Assembly: GCA_964446385.1 (NCBI GenBank)
Contig: CAYUOH010000003.1
Coordinates: forward strand, 124,001-188,000
Direction of reading: 5' to 3'
Source of the DNA: CAYSRC01 sp964446385
GTDB taxonomy: Bacteria > Bacillota > Clostridia > Oscillospirales > Ruminococcaceae
DNA length: 64,000 bases
The notes under the pieces were generated by a model, which saw only the letters and a program-made list of their open reading frames with translations, ran no database searches and had not been told where the DNA came from. The position numbers were made by a program, and so were the translations under genes. This document shows, piece by piece, positions 61,283-64,000 of the stretch; the first letter of the stretch is position 1, and every line of letters begins with the position of its first letter.

Positions 61283-61295
61283 GTGACTAAGTCAC
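61283..61295. promoter_or_regulatory. 13-bp palindrome upstream of the redox-defence operon
   Basis: GTGACTAAGTCAC, a perfect palindrome centred 57 nt upstream of the FTR-like gene. Its half-sites (GTGAC) resemble those of CRP/FNR-family regulators. A leftward TACAAT (61260-61255) could be the -10, placing the palindrome near the -35 region. The regulator is unknown. Confidence 0.45.
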
Positions 61296-61718
61296 ATTTC
61301 AGAAAAATCATAGAATATTTCTGAGATCGCGTTCGTTAATTATGGTAATGATTTTCTGATCGAAATTAGTCCGTCAGCCGACACTGCCATTCTGTTCATC
61401 AGCTTTGTATAAACACCGGAATTCACAGCCGGTATCCTAATGGCTTCGAAGGTAGCATTCTTATACTTTCATGCAACTCCATCACTCTCTTTGACCTATT
61501 CTTTCCAATTTTAAATCCTGCCCGGGATACCGTTTTTCTTGAATTAATGGATAAACTATATATCCATTTCTATTTAGACTGCACAAATTAGCCCAATGCA
61601 ATATTCATAATTTTATTTAATTATACCATTATATTCACTGGGTTCAAGTGAATTTGCCGGATACAAGAGTATCGATCTAATAGATTTGAATAATCTCTGA
61701 ATGGTATCTTGGAGTGAT
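61296..61718. other. intergenic region without a supported gene
   Basis: About 420 nt of moderately AT-rich DNA between the redox operon and the thioesterase 3' end. A weak TCAGAAA/TTTCTGA inverted repeat lies at about 61298-61325. No convincing ORF or RNA gene was found. Confidence 0.6.
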
Positions 61719-62204
61719 TCAATAATTTTCGATTCTTCTTTGTTTTCTCAGTTCATGGCGGCGTATCCCACCCTGCCATTCTTCTTTTTCTTCATCAGTC
61801 TCAAGGACAAGCTTAGGCACCTGAACCGGTTTATCGTTTTCATCCAATGCTACAAGCACAAGATACGCGCGGTTAATAAGCGTTTTCTCTCCGTTGAGCT
61901 TCTCAACATATGTATCAACGCGAACCTCCATGGAAGTATTACCCGTATATGTCATACATCCCCGGAGTACTACCGTATCATTTATATAAGCCGGTTCCCT
62001 GAACTGAAGATTGTCTATTGATGCCGTCGTGACGTTTTTGTTAGAATGACGGCGCGCCACAACAGCCGCAACTATGTCTACCCACTCAATCAGTTTCCCG
62101 CCGAACAATCGGTTATAACCGTTAAGATGTTCAAACAAGATGATTTGTACATGCTCTGTTTTTGAATCGCTTACCCGTTTCGGTTCGATATCGAATTTTC
62201 CCAT
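61719..62204 (-). CDS. acyl-CoA thioesterase, hotdog fold (YkhA/YciA type)
   Basis: A 161-residue cytoplasmic enzyme. The motif NGYNRLFGGKLIEWVDIVAAVVARRH matches the N-x-x-x-x-x-F-G-G-x-L-x-x-W-x-D signature of YciA/YkhA thioesterases, followed by FREPAYINDTVVLRG and an inter-strand TSMEVRVDTYVE. It hydrolyses acyl-CoAs, preferences unknown. ATG at 62204 is chosen from GAGGAAA upstream; a longer in-frame start at 62282 has no such site and adds residues unlike the family. Monocistronic. Confidence 0.9.
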   Translation of the reverse strand: MGKFDIEPKRVSDSKTEHVQIILFEHLNGYNRLFGGKLIEWVDIVAAVVARRHSNKNVTTASIDNLQFREPAYINDTVVLRGCMTYTGNTSMEVRVDTYVEKLNGEKTLINRAYLVLVALDENDKPVQVPKLVLETDEEKEEWQGGIRRHELRKQRRIENY

Positions 62205-62356
62205 TTTTTGTTTCCTCAATTCTTGTTTGTTCCTGTTGATCATTCCGCCCCGCAGTTGACACATTGTTTTGAATGCGAACATGGTTTGGTTTTATTATAA
62301 CACGTCCATACAGTACAGAATATTCATGTACATCTATGGCATGATAAAACATTTAT

Positions 62357-62385
62357 TTGTAATAATAATAGCTTGATTGTATAAT
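62357..62385 (+). promoter_or_regulatory. strong sigma-A promoter upstream of the DUF6591 leader
   Basis: TTGTAA (62357-62362), 17-nt spacer, perfect TATAAT (62380-62385). Predicted transcription starts near 62392, about 190 nt before the lipoprotein start. Confidence 0.6.
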
Positions 62386-62391
62386 TTTACT

Positions 62392-62496
62392 ATAAATATC
62401 AACGCAACGCCGGAAAACTCAAGCAATGCTCTGCATTACCTTCCCGGGATTGTATTGCATTTGCTTGACTCCGCTATATATAGCGGAGTTTTGTGT
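62392..62496 (+). ncRNA. candidate small RNA or attenuator leader of the lipoprotein gene
   Basis: A segment of about 100 nt runs from the predicted start to a strong hairpin: ACTCCGCTA (62468-62476) with TAGCGGAGT (62481-62489), then TTTTGTG. Inside is a second small hairpin AATGC-TCT-GCATT (about 62435-62447). No gene lies between promoter and hairpin, so the transcript is either a stand-alone small RNA or a 5' leader ending in conditional termination before 62581. No known riboswitch class was recognised. Confidence 0.4.
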
Positions 62497-62580
62497 TCAT
62501 ATACAACTCTTCACCCTGAATGGAATCATTAAAAACAATTAAGTAAATAAGCTTAAAATTTATAAAAAGAGGTATTTTAA

Positions 62581-63333
62581 ATGAAATCAATGAAGTTAAT
62601 CATCAGTATTCTTTTAGTGATCAGTCTTATATTAACACTTTCAGCATGTGTACCGCGCGTTAAAGTGGACACAGGCGGCAATTTAAACATTCAAAGTGAA
62701 GACGGTGATATTAAAATCGGAAAAGCAAAATGGGACGGGAAGAAAATGTATGGCCTTGACGCCCCAAAAGCAGAACTTGACAGCTATGTCGGCACAGATG
62801 AAATTGATATGTACACTTTTTCAGGTATGAAAGAAAAAGATGCCGAGGCATATATAGATAAAATTAAAGAGGCAGGCTTTACTTACAACTCGGTTATTTA
62901 TGAAGATTCCAATTATACAGGGACCAACAAAGACGGTATAGTTTTCAGTTTTATTTATGATAAAGAATCCGGTGCGGGTACAGTAGCTGTTTCGCAGGGG
63001 GAAAAGCCTTCCGAAGATGATAATAACGGAGATGCCATTATAGGCGGAACCGATATGAAGTGGGACAGCAATAATGTAGGCGGACTGCCCGACCCGGGGA
63101 CACAGATAACTTCCTATTTTTCGGTGGATGGCGTTATCAGTTATTCTTTTGAAGGACTCAGTGACCCACAGGAATATGCGGAAAAGATAAAAGCGTGCGG
63201 TTTTACTGACGAAGTTAACGAAGCAGAAGTAGATGATACCTATATTTTTTCTGCGGTAAACAGCAACGGAGACATGATTTCATTCACCTCGTCAAGTGAG
63301 TCCGGTATGATAACCTTTGAGAGAAACGAATAA
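62581..63333 (+). CDS. DUF6591-type lipoprotein with two repeats
   Basis: A 250-residue exported lipoprotein. The signal peptide ends in lipobox LTLSAC (Cys23). Two homologous domains follow, about 50-140 and 158-248, each starting W-D and containing a Y-x-F-x-G or S-F-E-G strand, an A-Y/Y-A-x-K-I-K helix, a GFT turn and a final strand (TVAV or MITF). DUF6591 proteins are surface lipoproteins of unknown function in Clostridia. AGAGG precedes the ATG. The leader holds a terminator-like hairpin (see 62392-62496), and a bidirectional terminator follows the gene. Confidence 0.8.
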   Translation: MKSMKLIISILLVISLILTLSACVPRVKVDTGGNLNIQSEDGDIKIGKAKWDGKKMYGLDAPKAELDSYVGTDEIDMYTFSGMKEKDAEAYIDKIKEAGFTYNSVIYEDSNYTGTNKDGIVFSFIYDKESGAGTVAVSQGEKPSEDDNNGDAIIGGTDMKWDSNNVGGLPDPGTQITSYFSVDGVISYSFEGLSDPQEYAEKIKACGFTDEVNEAEVDDTYIFSAVNSNGDMISFTSSSESGMITFERNE

Positions 63334-63353
63334 TCAGCAGACTTCGAAAACAG

Positions 63354-63392
63354 ATAAAGCCGATACCCACTTAAAATGGGTATCGGCTTTAT
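63354..63392. terminator. bidirectional intrinsic terminator
   Basis: A 16-bp perfect stem (63354-63369 with 63377-63392; core AAAGCCGATACCCA) with A and T tracts on its ends. It separates the rightward lipoprotein from the convergent TusA-DsrE gene. Confidence 0.92.
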
Positions 63393-63413
63393 TATTCTTT
63401 TGGATATGAAAAA

Positions 63414-64000
63414 CTAAATAAACAGATTTACATTAGACTCTTCCGCGTCACCCAGATATGTGCCTACGCCGCCGAGCTCTACACCGTCGATCAGTTCTTC
63501 CTGCTTGATGCCCATAACATCCATACTCATGGTACACGCAATGATTTTTACCCCTTGGCTCATTGCCTTTTCAATCAGCGTTTCGAGAGAATCTACGTTC
63601 TTGTCGTTCATTATCTTTTTCATCATAGCAGTACCCATTCCTGCCATGTTCATGCGGGAAAGGGAGAGCTTTCGACTGCCACGAGGCAGCATAGCCCCAA
63701 ACATTGATTCTATGAATGACTTTTTCACGGGCTGCTTCTTTGATTTACGAAGCACGGTAAGTCCCCAGAATGTGAAAAACATCGTAACCCGTCTGCCCAT
63801 AGCAAGTGCGCCGTTAGCAATGATAAAACTGGCAATCACCTTGTCAAGGTCACCTGAAAAGACGATGATGGTCTTTGCATCTGCTGTTTCGGTAGAAAGT
63901 ATTTCTCCGGTCTCTTTCCCTTTTCTGACGACTGCGGTGTATTCACTCCCGTTTTTTCCACTCTTGATAAGCGTATTTCCGGTCCGGCGGCACCATGCGT
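63414..64000 (-). CDS. TusA-DsrE C-terminal part of a multidomain CoA-disulfide-reductase-like protein, partial
   Basis: A leftward frame enters from the right edge, so the N-terminus is missing; about 195 residues are visible. First comes the end of a TusA/SirA-like domain (AWCRRTGNTLIKSG, then YTAVVRKG), then a linker and a DsrE/DsrF-like domain (IIVFSGDLDKVIASFIIANGALAMGRRVTMFFTFWG, ending GVGTYLGDAEESNVNLFI). Cysteine is present in IIACTMSMDVMG. This C-terminal order is typical of fused flavin-disulfide-reductase / rhodanese / TusA / DsrE proteins that handle persulfides or CoA-disulfides. The missing part lies outside the window. Confidence 0.82.
   Translation of the reverse strand, partial: AWCRRTGNTLIKSGKNGSEYTAVVRKGKETGEILSTETADAKTIIVFSGDLDKVIASFIIANGALAMGRRVTMFFTFWGLTVLRKSKKQPVKKSFIESMFGAMLPRGSRKLSLSRMNMAGMGTAMMKKIMNDKNVDSLETLIEKAMSQGVKIIACTMSMDVMGIKQEELIDGVELGGVGTYLGDAEESNVNLFI

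Noticed and set aside
1..64000. tRNA, rRNA, CRISPR, insertion sequence or prophage
   Set aside because: Read through on both strands without finding a cloverleaf ending, a repeat-spacer array, a transposase or phage structural genes. Weak tRNA-like folds could be missed without a covariance search.

Overview
The window looks like chromosomal DNA of a strictly anaerobic, endospore-lineage Firmicute (class Clostridia, probably a gut Oscillospirales or Christensenellales relative). The inference rests on gene content: a trimeric NAD-linked [FeFe] hydrogenase under an apparent Rex operator, ATP-dependent PEP carboxykinase, flavodiiron protein, superoxide reductase and rubrerythrin, a GerW/YtfJ sporulation protein, ScpA/ScpB, and AGGAGG-type ribosome binding sites with frequent TTG/GTG starts. 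No rRNA, tRNA, CRISPR array, insertion sequence or phage gene was seen.

Layout. 1-5 kb: a partial DUF3786 gene, a small DUF6440 gene, then a leftward sulfur operon (SLC13 permease, MBL-rhodanese protein, two YeeE/YedE halves). 5-13 kb: AlkZ-related and DUF1648 genes, a small-molecule kinase, a ferredoxin-type aldo/keto reductase, an esterase lacking its nucleophile serine, flavodiiron protein, 2-hydroxyacid dehydrogenase and an AbrB-type permease. 13-20 kb: an Ntn-type amidase, then a rightward four-gene ECF importer operon whose first gene encodes a membrane-anchored transcobalamin-like protein, then an XRE regulator with membrane helices. 20-24 kb: a leftward operon of three esterases. 24-28 kb: PAP2-like and DegV proteins and pckA. 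28-32 kb: three tandem MFS paralogues, each with its own copy of the same promoter. 32-37 kb: accessory genes and decayed genes, including a nucleotidyltransferase-like gene broken by a one-base frameshift. 37-41 kb: hflKC and an L-fucose-isomerase-like gene. 41-47.3 kb: lexA and the packed housekeeping cluster M50 protease-scpA-scpB-DUF2953-ytfJ-rluB-galE-mntP. 47-50 kb: a frameshifted HD-GYP/REC/GGDEF signalling gene. 50-55 kb: hydCBA preceded by an 18-bp palindrome and a possible attenuator. 55-59 kb: a zinc-ribbon/Ig-like protein, gene debris, flavodoxin and an unknown membrane protein. 59-61 kb: a five-gene redox-defence operon (FTR, rhodanese lipoprotein, thioredoxin, superoxide reductase, rubrerythrin). 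61-64 kb: thioesterase, DUF6591 lipoprotein with a structured leader, and the C-terminal TusA-DsrE part of a larger sulfur/CoA redox protein.

Common threads. Sulfur trafficking recurs at both ends (YeeE, rhodanese, TusA/DsrE). Anaerobic redox balance (hydrogenase, flavodiiron protein, ferredoxin-linked thioredoxin reduction) ties several operons together. Carbohydrate and ester catabolism is represented by four esterase-like proteins, MFS permeases, a fucose-isomerase-like enzyme, GalE and PEPCK.

The strongest candidates for something new are (i) the ECF operon with an alpha-domain / two-helix / DUF4430 receptor-like protein, (ii) the Rex operator plus mutually exclusive hairpins ahead of hydCBA, (iii) a composite 3'-end repeat found after three unrelated genes, and (iv) a promoter-leader-terminator unit upstream of the DUF6591 lipoprotein that may be a small RNA or attenuator.
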